Positions 12,181 to 23,288 of a DNA stretch of 64,000 nt are shown in pieces. The translations under genes and the position numbers were made by a program. Source of the stretch: Zychaea mexicana (taxonomy: Eukaryota; Mucoromycota; Mucoromycetes; Mucorales; Lichtheimiaceae). Position 1 is the stretch's first letter; the number at the start of each line of letters is the position of its first letter. The stretch spans positions 186,001 through 250,000 of the forward strand of contig NW_026516706.1 in the NCBI RefSeq assembly GCF_025766255.1, written 5' to 3'. The notes beneath the pieces are model-generated. The model ran no database searches, was not told the origin of the DNA, and saw only the letters and a program-made list of their open reading frames with translations.

Positions 12181-15100
12181 TTACAAGTCGCCTGCATCAA
12201 TCTCACTGTATTTTGCACCCTCCCATTCATTACTTGAGGATCCAGCTTTTCGTTGCTGCAAATGTGCCAGTGTAGCGCGGAAATGTCGGTGTGCATACTC
12301 GGCTACTTGGCCATTGTGCTCGACGAGGGATGATGAATTGGCAGCGGGAGGATGCTGGTCCGGGTTATCCATGTTGCTGAGGTTAGTGTTAATTAAGTCG
12401 ATAAGGCCATTGAGGTACTTTGGCGTTACCTATCATTAAAAACATTACAATATCAGTATCTCTCTCACTCTTTCTCTTTCGGAAATTGCACCATAACGTC
12501 AATAATCAACTTCATGTTCACTACTTACCGCATCATTGCCACGTTCGAAATAATAAATGTATTGGTTCAATATTTCGACAAACAGTTCCACATTTGTTGC
12601 CGCATCCATACAGCTGTCAGCTATCTTGAGCGCCTTTTGCAAACATTCAAGAGCACGCTTGCCGTTTCTGAACAGCTGCTCTCTATCATCATCTTCTGAT
12701 CGTTCCGTCATCCACCACAGGTGCGATGAAAGGTATACAGCACGGCACTGATCTGGCTTTTTCAATAATTTAGCACTATGCAGTGCCGCCTTCGTAATCA
12801 ATGTGTCATAATTGTCTGCTGAGAAAACACGCGTTTGTTGCAGAGCACCGACAATGCTGATGATTGCTTGAAATTGGGCACGGGACTCGGAAATAGCCTC
12901 TTCGTAAATGGTAAATGCTTCCACAAAGAATTCATACGCGATTTCTTCAAAGCGGCTTTCGTCAGCGCTTTGTCCTGCAAGCAAGAATAGACGCAGGCAA
13001 ATGTCAGGCGAGTCGCACTTGTGGTTGAGTGTGGAAACGACTTGGTGGATGAATCGAAATAGTGTTGATGTTTTCTTTTCCCAAACCTCATCCTACATGT
13101 TTTATATAATGATGGGTCAATATATAACTTTTCGTAACTGGTGTTTGTAAAACTAATATCATTTGCAAGTGATCTACCTGAGACTCTTGTAATCGATACC
13201 GTCTTGCCAATTTGACGGCGGAGACGACAAGCGATGGATACGTGAATCGGATACGGTCGCCGCCATTTGCTAATTGTTTTCGCGCTTGGGACAAAAGCTA
13301 TATACATAAGCAGTAAGAAATGTTAAAGATAAGTTTCGTTGATAATCACACACCCCTCGAAAATCTTACCAAGAATTGTGTATCTTCGTTGTCCGATCTA
13401 AGAAGGTGAACCATCTTCGCAATCCATCCTTGCTCCTCAACATATTCTTCTTCTTCAATACTGGTGAACTCAGGCTTCTTGCCACGTGCATACGTTGGCG
13501 AAGCGGCTGTGGTGGTAGCAACTGGTGCATCCTTCTGGTCACACAGGAGTACTTGGCACAGCTCCAATACGCCATATACATCATCGGGAGTACCAATGAT
13601 TGTCTCGTTCTTTAGCACGCTGGAAATGACGGCATGTGCAACAGCCCGCCGTGTTGTGAACGGCTGGAGTGCGAGCAAAAGTTGATAGTTTTCTAGAGCC
13701 AGCAAGGTAAGCACAGACGTGTACTGATTGATAGGGGCAAGCAGCAGGGCCAATAAGCTTGCTTCAGTGGCCTTGGAATGCAGATCAGGCGAGTCGGAAT
13801 ACTCGGTCATCTTTTCCTTAGCAAAGGCAAGAATTTGATCCACATAGTTGAGCTTGGTGGGATAGCACGACAAGGACAAGTTAATCAAGGAAACAAGCAG
13901 TGCCGTCAAATCTTGGATGGATAAATCAGGTCGCACCTAAGAAAATAATAACCATTAGTAATCAAACACAAAAAAACCCCTTGCTTTGTAAAATTCACAA
14001 TAATTTACCTTGACAAGCTCCACAATTTGAGTCCAAAAGACTTGGAATAATTCAACATCTTCCGGAATACCACGAATCCGTTTGACGGAATCCTCCTCAG
14101 TCTCTTCTTCCTTCTTAATCTTTCCATTTTCCTCGCTTTCCTCTTGCAATGGCTGTTCAACAGTAGCTGCTGGCGCCGTGTCCTCCTTGTCATCTTCTTT
14201 CTGAGCCTCTTCATCTTCTTTGTTTTCATCAGGCTCTGCATCTGGGTTATTGAGTGGCGATTCTACTTCCTCCTCATTCTTGACGGCAGCAGATTCTTCA
14301 TCATCTCCTGTTTCTTCTTCCTTCTTTTCTTCTTCTACTTCAGGTTTGCTCTCCTCCTTCTCTTCAGTTGTTGCCGGTGCCAGCGATTGCTCGGGCTCTG
14401 GTTCACCATTAGCTTGTCGTTTCTTTGCCAAGACAGCACGACGCACTGCATCTTCTTCTGCACGTCTTTTCTCCTGAGAAACTTCAACATCCGCTTCACG
14501 CGCGGCATATGCTGCTAAGCGGTCGATGAGGGCAATGATGATCTGCTTGACATTGACTTTGGGATGAAGTTGTGCGGTCGCTGATAAGAATGGTTGCAAC
14601 GTACGAAGATGAAATTCGTCAGGGAACACCTATTTTTAATTTTCAAATATGTGTTAGAACATTAACTAGTAAGAAATTTTGCCCTTTTATCATCAGCCTT
14701 GGTAACTGGTTAGCTCACCTGGATAATGACTTCCATAAGGTACTCTTGGGCAATGACATCCCTACAGCTGACAACTTGATCCAAGACACCTGGTAAAATG
14801 CTCTATTTGTTTTCCGCATCAGCATTTACTCAAACTTCCCTATTTACTTCCTCGCGCTAAAGATGTCCTTAGAACCAGCCTACCGTTCTGTACGTTTCGA
14901 GATCGACGCCTTCCAATTGACTCAAACGGACGAGATTCGTACCAACTAAAATGCGCAACTCCTTACGCTCTGCTTCTCTTTTTTCACGATCGCGAGAATG
15001 GCCTTGATGCTGTAATCGTACCCATAACTTGTTCATCTCAGTAAAGTTTGTAAGGACGAATTCGATTGATTCTTGCACATTTCCTTCTGGTCTTATTAGA

Positions 15101-15949
15101 TAAGAGTAGCGTTAATAAGCGAAGATCACCAAGCGCCCATCCACTTGTTATTGAAGCCATCATCGACGTTGTACCACATCACAACCCAAAAAAATTAAAA
15201 TGAGTGTTATTTTACCCTTTGCTTTCACCTTCTGGAAGATAATCACGCGTCAATCCACTGAGATAGTGGCGTAGAAACAGACCACGAATAGGATGCTGGA
15301 CGCCACGCGACATTTCCATCATATCCCGCATAATTTCTCTGATTGGAGCATCGCCCATGCCCATATACGCAGCTCCTACCGTGATCATCAAGTATAATCG
15401 TGGAACGATGTTGCCCGCGTATTGAACAAGTTCATACAAATCGGCCAAATGATGTCGTCCGCTTTGATGCGCTTCTGTGAGATAGATGCTCAAGTGTCTC
15501 AATGCATCGAAGATCGCCATATCTATCATTAATTTTGAGTTGGAGCAAAAAAGATTAAGAACAAAGCCGCCCGTATTATAATAACACACACACAAGGCTC
15601 TTCCTTCTCCCTTATTTCCTTACATAGTTCATAATAATTTTTAGGCGTCAAGGCTGAAGTACGTAATTCTGCAAGCATGTTAGAGCAATGTTTGAGACCG
15701 TCCATCAAACGATTGTTGTCCTAGCCACACAGTCAATTGCTTTGATTATTATCCTTTGCTTATCTGTCTTTGTTACGCACTCTCTTCCGCCAACGCAAGC
15801 ACCATCATTTAAGTATATGTTAATGTTATTTTTACCAAGCATTTCTTCATTTGGTGGGCTTGCACCTTGACCACATTCACAACTTCATCCAAAAGCCTGT
15901 TCTGATCGCTTGCAGGCGCCGGCGAGTTTGGCGCAAAGTTATTGTCCAT
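12181..15949 (-). CDS. VPS35: VPS35, retromer cargo-selective core subunit, 10 exons
   Basis: Core alpha-solenoid subunit of retromer, which recycles cargo such as sorting receptors from endosomes to the trans-Golgi network. Exons (5'-3' on minus): 15949-15836, 15720-15624, 15522-15216, 15091-14884, 14802-14719, 14629-14009, 13936-13370, 13297-13178, 13092-12529, 12429-12181. All phases agree, giving 976 residues. Hallmarks: [25 protein letters not shown], the retromer motif region [71 protein letters not shown], and the C-terminal helical repeats. It is longer than animal VPS35 (about 800) because of a Glu/Lys-rich insertion of about 130 residues in exon 6, between [16 protein letters not shown] and [13 protein letters not shown]. 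The start is the ATG of [20 protein letters not shown]. Confidence 0.95.
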
Positions 15950-17017
15950 GTTTTTCTACTACTTCTTTTACAAAAGAAGAGAAAGAAAGAGCTACTGTAA
16001 CAACTGAAACAAGAGCTATGCCCGACCATATTCTGCATGGAGTTTCAAATAATTGGGCGGGCTACTGTTCTTAAAAAAGAAACAACCTCTGCGTGGGACC
16101 ATTATCACAGAGCTGCTTTTCTGTTCCCAGGTTTAAAGAGCTGTTGCAATATATTTCAATGTGCAGTATTTCAAATACTTCTTTTGTTGAATTATTGTAT
16201 CTATGCAGATGTATAATTGTAGTAGACAAGGCATAGTATCTTGTGTAGTTTGTTATCATAAAAGATAACCTTGAAAAAACATATGCATAAATGCTGCATA
16301 AACCACATATTATGGCTATTAGCTTGTATCATAAACACGTTCTGATAACGCATTGGTGAAATATTAAGCTTCCTATTATGCATTATCTCCTCTTGTTCCT
16401 CTTGTCAACAAAAGCAGCTGGGATGAGTGTACCTGCGGTTTCTACGAAGCACTTCATAGTAGATTTATTGCTTTTTATTATTACGTGTCGCACGTTCGTG
16501 TAGATTATCGAGGAGCTCATAAAAAGCACATACGATACACATAATGCTATAATTCATGGCGAAAGAGTATGTTTGACTGTACTAGATGACCACCCTTTCT
16601 ACGAAGAAAACTACACGCCACTTTTTAAGTTAGCAGGAGCTGGAACGTGTTTGGTGAGATGGTTGCCGTTGCAGGGTCTTCAGATTTTGATAGACACGAG
16701 CATATAACAACCCAGCTGCGCAATTTCAAGTATGAATTATAACGCTCTATTAGTTTTAAAATGGATTTATACGCTACACCGTATCAGCAGTCTCTTCGAC
16801 GATCTTTCGCAAGGTTTACAAACATAATTGAACAGTCCAGTAACATAACAAAAACAGATGTCATCCATGCTAAAAGAATGGTTAATAAGACTTTATAGTG
16901 ATAGAAATTTAAAAAGAAGTTATTGCATGCAAAGGTCGTTTGGACTAATGGCATCATTACCAACTGGTATATTGTCTGGTGAAGCGTGACTCGATGTATA
17001 TAGCCTAGCGACTGCTA
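15950..17017. other. intergenic, VPS35 promoter and ERV2 3' flank
   Basis: About 1.07 kb, AT-rich. Only short reading frames with no family resemblance. No structured RNA or repeat seen. Confidence 0.4.
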
Positions 17018-17779
17018 CTATGTTGATTCCTCCGTTTTGGCGGTTGTCGTGTCTCCATCCTCTGCACATCCGCAATCGTACTTGTCCTGAATATCTGAGC
17101 AATCAAAGATCTCCTTTCCCAACCTCTCGTTCACCTTGTTATGGATAGCACATGCCCACTGTGATGCGGCAATTCGTGATGAAGTTTGTGGTGGATATTT
17201 TTGAAGTAACAGCTGAAAATGGGCGGCGCTAGAAAGCGGAAAGGCATTAGCCTTACAATAGATTCCATTGTCGTCTGTCTACTATGTCCCTCTTTATCTC
17301 TGCAGTTTACCATTCACCACATGGATACAATCGAGACAGCAACAAGAAAAACTGATGCAATGCTTGACGCTCTTCTGTTGTAGGATTCTCAGGATATTGG
17401 GCGGCCATCGTGTGAAGGAGCTGTAGTTCAAATAACATATATCCAGGTTTATGGATCTGCTCAGTACACCAATTTGTTTTCTTTCTGTTTTCTTACCTTC
17501 CACGTGGAACGGCCAACTTCGGCTCTGGTTTAGAATTGTGCTCTTATTAATGTCGCAGTTCTCGTGTACAACCGAATCGTTCTCTGCTCTTTGACTTCAT
17601 AAAACATACTTTTGTGTGGCATTGCCCATCTTGGCACTAATGACATCACCATCATAGTTGACGAGTCCAGTCTTTCCAGACAAATGTACATCATCATCAG
17701 AAGGGAAGATCACAAAGTACGCCGATGTCAGAATAAGACACAGAACGGACAACAAGAATAGTGCAATCAGTGGACGCAT
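17018..17779 (-). CDS. ERV2-type FAD-linked sulfhydryl oxidase, 4 exons
   Basis: Oxidises thiols and passes electrons via FAD to oxygen, supporting disulfide formation in the secretory pathway. Exons (minus): 17779-17610, 17524-17497 (28 nt), 17420-17311, 17228-17018, giving 172 residues. The N-terminus MRPLIALFLLSVLCLILTSAYFVIF is a signal anchor, which favours the ER form (Erv2) over mitochondrial Erv1. The ERV/ALR domain has GRSTWKLLHTMAAQYPE, the catalytic CxxC in LYPCGECAAHFQLLL, the FAD-binding WACAIHNKVNERLGK, and the structural CDSDIQDKYDCGC-like C-terminal region, read here as FDCSDIQDKYDCGC. The 28-nt exon carries the GRSTWK start of the domain and is in phase. A C-terminal CGC shuttle-type motif is present. 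Confidence 0.93.
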
Positions 17780-17867
17780 TTCAAAAGGAACAGCACACGA
17801 TTGAAGAAAAGTTGCAAGGGGGGCAAAGATGGTTTGCTACAATGGAGGGAAAACTCAGCATGATGTT

Positions 17868-18749
17868 TTATTTTTTGGTTTGTTTGTAGACTTCGTCAGC
17901 CTTTTTTTCTGTCTCGTCTAAAGTCTTGTGAGCTTTTTTGGAGGCTTGTTCCGAAACGTCCTGTGCCGCATCCATGCCCTTGGCCAAATCTTCGCCTGCT
18001 CTCTTAGTCACGTTGTCGCCTGCCTTCTTCAGATCCTCTACAGGGTGCTGTCAAGTACGAAGAAATACGATGAGCTCATGCACTCTCATCAATTGGTATT
18101 AGAACAAGGAGTGTAGAAACAGACATGATACTTGCCATATTCTTGGCCTTTGCAGTGGCACCTTCTGCCGCATCCATGCCCTTGGCTAGTTCTTCTTTGG
18201 CCTTCTTATTTGCTGCATCTCCCGCGTTCTTCAGACCTTCAACAGGATGCTATACGTCAAGTAGAAGGGGTAGTCGTGAGCATTTGTGCGCTACACACAA
18301 GCACTGTTTATCGGTATACGAGCGACAGACTTACCACGTTCTTTACTTTCTCAGTGGCATGCTCAGCCATTTCAATGCCTTCGGCAAGCTTCTTGCCGGT
18401 CTTTTTGTTCACAGTTTCTCCGGCTTGTTTTACGCTTTCAACTGGATGCTGTAGAGAGAAATAACAATGGGGTCGGTGCTTTTCCAACGATAAAGCTGCT
18501 TTCAATAGTTGTATTCACGAATTAGGGCTACTCTACCTTTAAGGTTTCTTTGGCTTTGTCGATGGTGCTTTTCGAGCGCTATAGTATAGAAGTCAGTGGT
18601 CCCGCCTATGCAGCTTTGCAAATGAAACGATGGATCGACTGCTTTGTACAACCTACCTGTTGCTGTGGTGACACTGTAAAGGCCCGACGGTACGAGGCGG
18701 CGTTGCGACCAATGACTCCTTGTTGACGGCAGACTCTGCTAAGCATCAT
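17868..18749 (-). CDS. LEA-like mitochondrial protein with duplicated 38-codon exons
   Basis: 180-residue hydrophilic protein. Exons (minus): 18749-18657, 18578-18537, 18448-18335, 18249-18136, 18047-17868. Exon 1 encodes an Arg-rich, acid-free N-terminus (MMLSRVCRQQGVIGRNAAS...) typical of a mitochondrial presequence. Exons 3, 4 and 5 each start HPVE (HPVESVKQAGE, HPVEGLKNAGD, HPVEDLKKAGD). Exons 3 and 4 are both exactly 114 nt and are clear duplicates of one amphipathic helical module rich in Ala, Lys and Glu, like group-3 LEA/hydrophilin proteins that protect membranes or proteins during desiccation. The intron after exon 4 starts with GC (GCAAGT) rather than GT; the phase and module length support it. 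The function is inferred from composition. A second in-frame Met immediately follows the start. Confidence 0.8.
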
Positions 18750-20193
18750 GTTGATTATGGTGTTGCTGTTGTTATTGCTAAAATGTTTGAAATGTAAGAT
18801 AGCTCGAAATTTGAATTGCAAGGATAGAAACCCATATATATATATATAGACTGCATGGGTTTTACGTCAATGTCGCGTAATTATCGTAAGATGTGATGTA
18901 CAGAGAGGAGCTGCAAAAAGTAAACCCCTTCAAACGAAAACAAACCCGCTCGGGCCAGGCAAGCCAAAAATGCGTGTGTAACACTCAATGACGTAAATCA
19001 ACTCATAACTCGTAGATCAAGGTCGCCTGCGTCTTTCTCATAAGTTATATAATACTTTACGTTCCCTATCCCACGAGCATTGAGTAGATGTGCACTTGTC
19101 ACCTTTAGATAGATTATTCGATTTTTCGTATAGCTGTTTCTTCGCTGTCGGTTGTCGGTAAGAACTGCAACCGATGTTAAAAGTCCAAACCGACCGCTCC
19201 AAGAAGCGGACAGTAGGACTTCGTGACGACATTATTGTAAGCTGTTATCAATAAGACAAATATATTTCAGAGGATTAAGATACTGATCATTTATTGAACA
19301 CACTACTTTGCTTTTATATCTTTTTACTATTGCTATGAACTATTTAAAATAGGGCTTTTCTGCTTGGCATTATGGCTTATGGACTTGGCATAATGGCTTT
19401 GAGCTTGGTGATGGTTATAATGGCGGATGGGTTATTTTATAGGGCTATGAGTGTGGTTAAACTGAATGCGCACGAAGTTCAATAAATAGCATATATCCAC
19501 GATAATCAGCAATGTGGAAATCTTTCGATGTCATTGGTGCATCGTATATGCAATCCGCTAACGAAGACGGGGGTGAAGTTGTTTCTTGCTGCAGCCGACA
19601 ACGGAGGTACAAATAGAAAGAAGTCAAGTAAGGGTTTCAATGACAAAATGGCGGCTTTTTCCAGTAGTGGTAGTAGCAAAGGCTATATTGTCAAGAAGAA
19701 TGGCGTGACGCAACAGTATGCTTTTTTCCCATCTTTGAATGATAGTAGCACACAACAGCATTACTCCAGAGGTCTTTCCTTTTCTGGCTTCTTGTGGTGG
19801 TCATGAAGTCGCTTTATCATTCACGACACAATTATGCATTGAATGCAGATTCTGGGCTTCCAAGTAGAGATGGCATGGATCACAGCAAACGACGAATGAT
19901 TTCTCGGTGTAGGACAAGAATATAGACGGAAGCGTACGTATGCGTGATATATATATATATATATATACGACGTAATAGCAGAACGTGCGTATGTAAAAAT
20001 GAAAAGTGTCACGCTACTCTTACAGGAAGAAGAGAGGGCTTCTTCGTCTCTCACGCCATTCGATTGGCCGCAGATGATCTAATCACGATGCAGATATCCA
20101 ATATAAAAGCTTCAGTTGTTTTCTTTCGCTTGTTGTTTGTTTTTGCCATCTTATCACCTTCCTAGAATTCCGCCTTTGGCTTTCCCACACATC
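18750..20193. other. intergenic with small uncertain ORF and TATA-containing promoter
   Basis: Contains a short AT microsatellite at 18835-18848, a weakly repeated ATGGCTTNNGGNNTTGG motif at 19368-19420, another AT microsatellite at about 19950-19966, and the F-box gene promoter at the right end. A plus-strand frame at 19528-19806 (92 codons, Ser/Gly-rich, ending SGFLWWS) has no recognised domain and is only a weak gene candidate. Confidence 0.4.
20100..20112 (+). promoter_or_regulatory. TATA box with CCAAT-like element
   Basis: The sequence CCAATATAAAAG lies about 90 bp before the ATG of the F-box gene, so a start of transcription about 30 bp further on would give a 60-nt leader. Seen by eye; not tested. 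Confidence 0.5.
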
Positions 20194-20961
20194 ATGCTTA
20201 CATTCGCACACTTGTTCCCCGATTCCTCTCCAGTGCATTCCTACAACGGCGGAAAGAAAAAGAAACAAAGACGATCAAGCAAAGTATTCTCTCCATTCTC
20301 ATGCTCTCTCGAGTCCACTACCTCCTCTGCATCGTCATCAGTATCATTGTCAACAGCAATACGACCACAACTAGCAGAGCTTCCAAGCGAAATCCTACTA
20401 TTAATATTTAACAATCTCACCGTCTCCGACCTTATTACCGCCTGCTCGACAAGCCTGTACTTTTACCACATCATCAACGTGCACCACATCCTAGCCGACA
20501 AACTGAAAGAATCCACACTGAGGTTATACTTTGACCAAGAATCTCGCTGGCGCTGCGCACTCGACATGAAGCTGGTCCGACACGACGCTCATCGATTCAC
20601 TTTTAAACCCATCAATCAAGACACCGGTTTCCGCATGTTTAGCTCAAGAGTGTTGCGCGACCCATCGCTGTACAAGGTGACTCTGGACGGACAAAACATG
20701 ATGTCAACTAAGAGGTCAACGTCGCTTAAAATTAAGTCGATGATCGCGTACTGGAAACCCCTGGATGCCATGGCGGATTTCGTCTATAGCGTACATCCGA
20801 CACCAGCGGGCTGGGCAAAAGCTCGACCTGGAGAGCGGTGGATGCTGCCCCTGCTGTTCGAGTGTCACCCGCGCTGGTTTATGCACCACCACCACCACCA
20901 CCATCATGGTTACACGAGCACCAAACAGTTGACGCATCGCGTTATGGAAGTATTTTCATGA
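20194..20961 (+). CDS. F-box protein, single exon
   Basis: 255-residue intronless frame. The F-box spans roughly residues 52-95: QLAELPSEILLLIFNNLTVSDLITACSTSLYFYHIINVHHI. This is the expected L-P-x-E-I-L-x-x-I-F pattern that binds Skp1 in SCF ubiquitin ligases. The rest (RLYFDQESRWRCALDMKLVRH... through FECHPRWF) is a conserved-looking beta-rich region without a recognised substrate-binding repeat. A run of eight His residues (near 20882-20906) follows, caused by a CAC/CAT repeat. The start was chosen at the Met of MLTFAHLF, which lies downstream of the TATA box; an earlier in-frame Met at 20116 would sit only a few bases after the TATA box. Substrate unknown. Confidence 0.8.
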   Translation: MLTFAHLFPDSSPVHSYNGGKKKKQRRSSKVFSPFSCSLESTTSSASSSVSLSTAIRPQLAELPSEILLLIFNNLTVSDLITACSTSLYFYHIINVHHILADKLKESTLRLYFDQESRWRCALDMKLVRHDAHRFTFKPINQDTGFRMFSSRVLRDPSLYKVTLDGQNMMSTKRSTSLKIKSMIAYWKPLDAMADFVYSVHPTPAGWAKARPGERWMLPLLFECHPRWFMHHHHHHHHGYTSTKQLTHRVMEVFS

Positions 20962-21415
20962 TAAGCACACAAACAAAGATTAGAACGCTATTACCATTTG
21001 TACTGCCACTATGTACTACTACTACTACTACTACTACTTGGCACATACCTTATATGGCGGCATATCCTAATCATAAAAAAAGAGCAGCAACGCATATCTA
21101 TATACACTCTATTCCTTTTCTGCCAAAGGGAACATGCACGCACTCTTCATCCGACTCAATCTTCCCCTTCTTCCCCTCGTCCCCACCCCCTCGTTGTTTC
21201 CTTATTTTTCTCGTTTCAACGTGCTTCTTCGCTATTTTTTATGGGAAATTCCTGAATAACCTAATCAAAAAGATGGGTTTGGTCCCTTTTCTTCTTCTCT
21301 CTTTTGTTTCGTTCTTATACGTCTCGCTTTCCTTACTTGCTCTTGCAATAGATATTATACCCGCCAAAAAATAATGAACAATAAAAGAGAACGATATACC
21401 ATCAGCAGAGACCGC

Positions 21416-23288
21416 ATGGCAGATTTACGAGTAAGTTATTACTATATGGCTTTCGCCTTGATTTTTAAATTGCCCAGCATAAAGGAACCTGCGAACAATC
21501 CCACTATTAACATTGCTTTGATCATAAAATGTACAAACCTAAAGGCGGCCGCAGGTTCGACTGACAGGTACTAAATGCATAACAGAGTTTAGAAAAACTT
21601 GTTTTTCTCATGCACTAATGTATTTTATTCTTCTGCTTGGTTTCTAATGCTGATCCAGCACAGAAGCATTTGGACCTCGACGTAATACTAGCAGCAACAC
21701 TAATGCTACTCGACCATCGCCAAGGGCAGAGCAACGAACAGCATCACCACCACCATCGTCACGTCAATACGCATCTGCTCGGCGCTCCACAACAACTCAG
21801 GATGAAAAAGTTCAAGTCGCGGACCTGCAATCCATGGATGGGTTTCTTGAGGAGGTTGGAGTCAAAAAGGAGTGAGAAGAAGGGGTGGGACCGAGGGAAG
21901 AAACAGGGTATCCTTTTGTATGTTTTGTATTGATTCTAATCTACTGATGATTACTACATCTCACTAGGTTGATTCCATTACAGCAGCTATCCGTGAAGTG
22001 AACCATAGCATCGACGGTATCGGACGATTACACGATGCATCACTTGACAATTTCTCAAGTCGTCATGCCAAGCAGTTAGACTCGGGGATTGACGATATTT
22101 CACGACAAAACCAAGAAATTAAGCAAAGGATAAAAAGTTAGTTTATAAAATTGCTCAAGAGCAAATTATTATAGTCTGAGCGACAAAATACTCACGACAA
22201 AGCCGTCGGACCCGCCACCTTATATCAATTTATTTAGCATTGGCTGGATATTGTGATTTGGGATCAGAAGCAAGAATTCGACAAACACAAGCCGACCGCG
22301 TTCGCCAGGAGTTCGTTCATCTAATACAGCGGTTCCAAGATATGGAACGTGGATATGCAAAAAAATATCGCCAACGAGTAGAGCGTCAGATACGAATTGG
22401 TAGCTATTGATTTCTATTGATGTGTTGACTTAATCCATTACTTAGGCAACATCCATACATGATTGATAGTAAAACCCGATGCCACCGAGGGTGAAATCGA
22501 CCAGATTATCGATTCAGATCAGCAGAATCAAGTTTTTGCCCAAAGTGTGCGTAAATTGAAAATGATGCGGCTTTTTTTTTGCATTGCATGACAATTAGAC
22601 TGCAAACAATAGTTAAACAAGTGGTATGCATTTTGCTTTATTAGCTGATGAACTCTAACCGTAACGGCCAAGCAAATGCTGTTCTCTCTGAAGTACAAAC
22701 ACGAAATGACGATATCAAAAAAATCGAACGCGTTCTTTTGGTCAGTAGTTACCGGAAACCCATTTTAAACTATTAGAGGTGAGAAACTTTCGGCTCACAG
22801 AAAGTGAGAACTGGTACTTCATCTATAGGATCTCCATCAATTATTTGAAGACATGCAGACAATTATTGAGCAACAAGGTCAGACATTGGACCGGATCGAG
22901 GATCACACGACCACAGCAGCAGACGACATTGAAAAAGGTGTAAAGCATGTTGATCAAGCTATCAAAATCGCCAAAAGAACGCGAGCAGTATGTTTATTTT
23001 TATGCAAAAGATGTATATACCCGGTATTTCCCATAACAAAGGCGTCAAAATTGAGACTAATAACCTCTTTTTATACTCAAAATAGAAAAAGTGGTGCTGC
23101 TTCTTTATCTTTCTCGTACTGATTATTGTCGCTGCATTTCTCATCTGGTGGTTTGGATTTAATCACAAGGTCAGTTCTAGTCACCCTATCAGATGGCACA
23201 GCAATAATACGGCACTGAAGTATTGCAGTTTCTGATGATTCTTCTGTTCATGTTCTAAACAAAATAGGGCGTTGGAGACAATCCATAA
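21416..23288 (+). CDS. syntaxin (Qa-SNARE, Sso1/2-like), about 10 exons
   Basis: Target-membrane SNARE acting in vesicle fusion, probably at the plasma membrane. Proposed exons: 21416-21430, 21555-21567 (13 nt), 21664-21854, 21968-22136, 22238-22399, 22470-22546, 22645-22740, 22829-22987, 23086-23169, 23268-23288; 328 residues. The Habc region has FLEEVDSITAAIREVNHSIDGIGRLH and QTQADRVRQEFVHLIQRFQDMERGYAKKYRQRVERQIRIVKPDATEGEID. The SNARE motif runs from EVQTRNDDIKKIERVLLDLHQLFEDMQTIIEQQGQTLDRIEDH, with the zero-layer Gln in QQGQ. It ends in a single C-terminal membrane anchor, KKWCCFFIFLVLIIVAAFLIWWF. The first two exons and the donor at 21855 (GTTGGA) are weak. The 13-nt microexon is proposed because it restores phase between a conserved exon 3 and the ATG exon. 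Confidence 0.88.

Noticed and set aside
14144..14518. 124-codon plus frame rich in Phe, Leu and Cys
   Set aside because: Antisense of the acidic Glu/Lys insertion of VPS35.
20838..21374. 178-codon plus-strand frame overlapping the F-box gene end
   Set aside because: It is an out-of-frame continuation rich in Thr, Pro and Phe over a repeat and 3' flank; no start context and no family.
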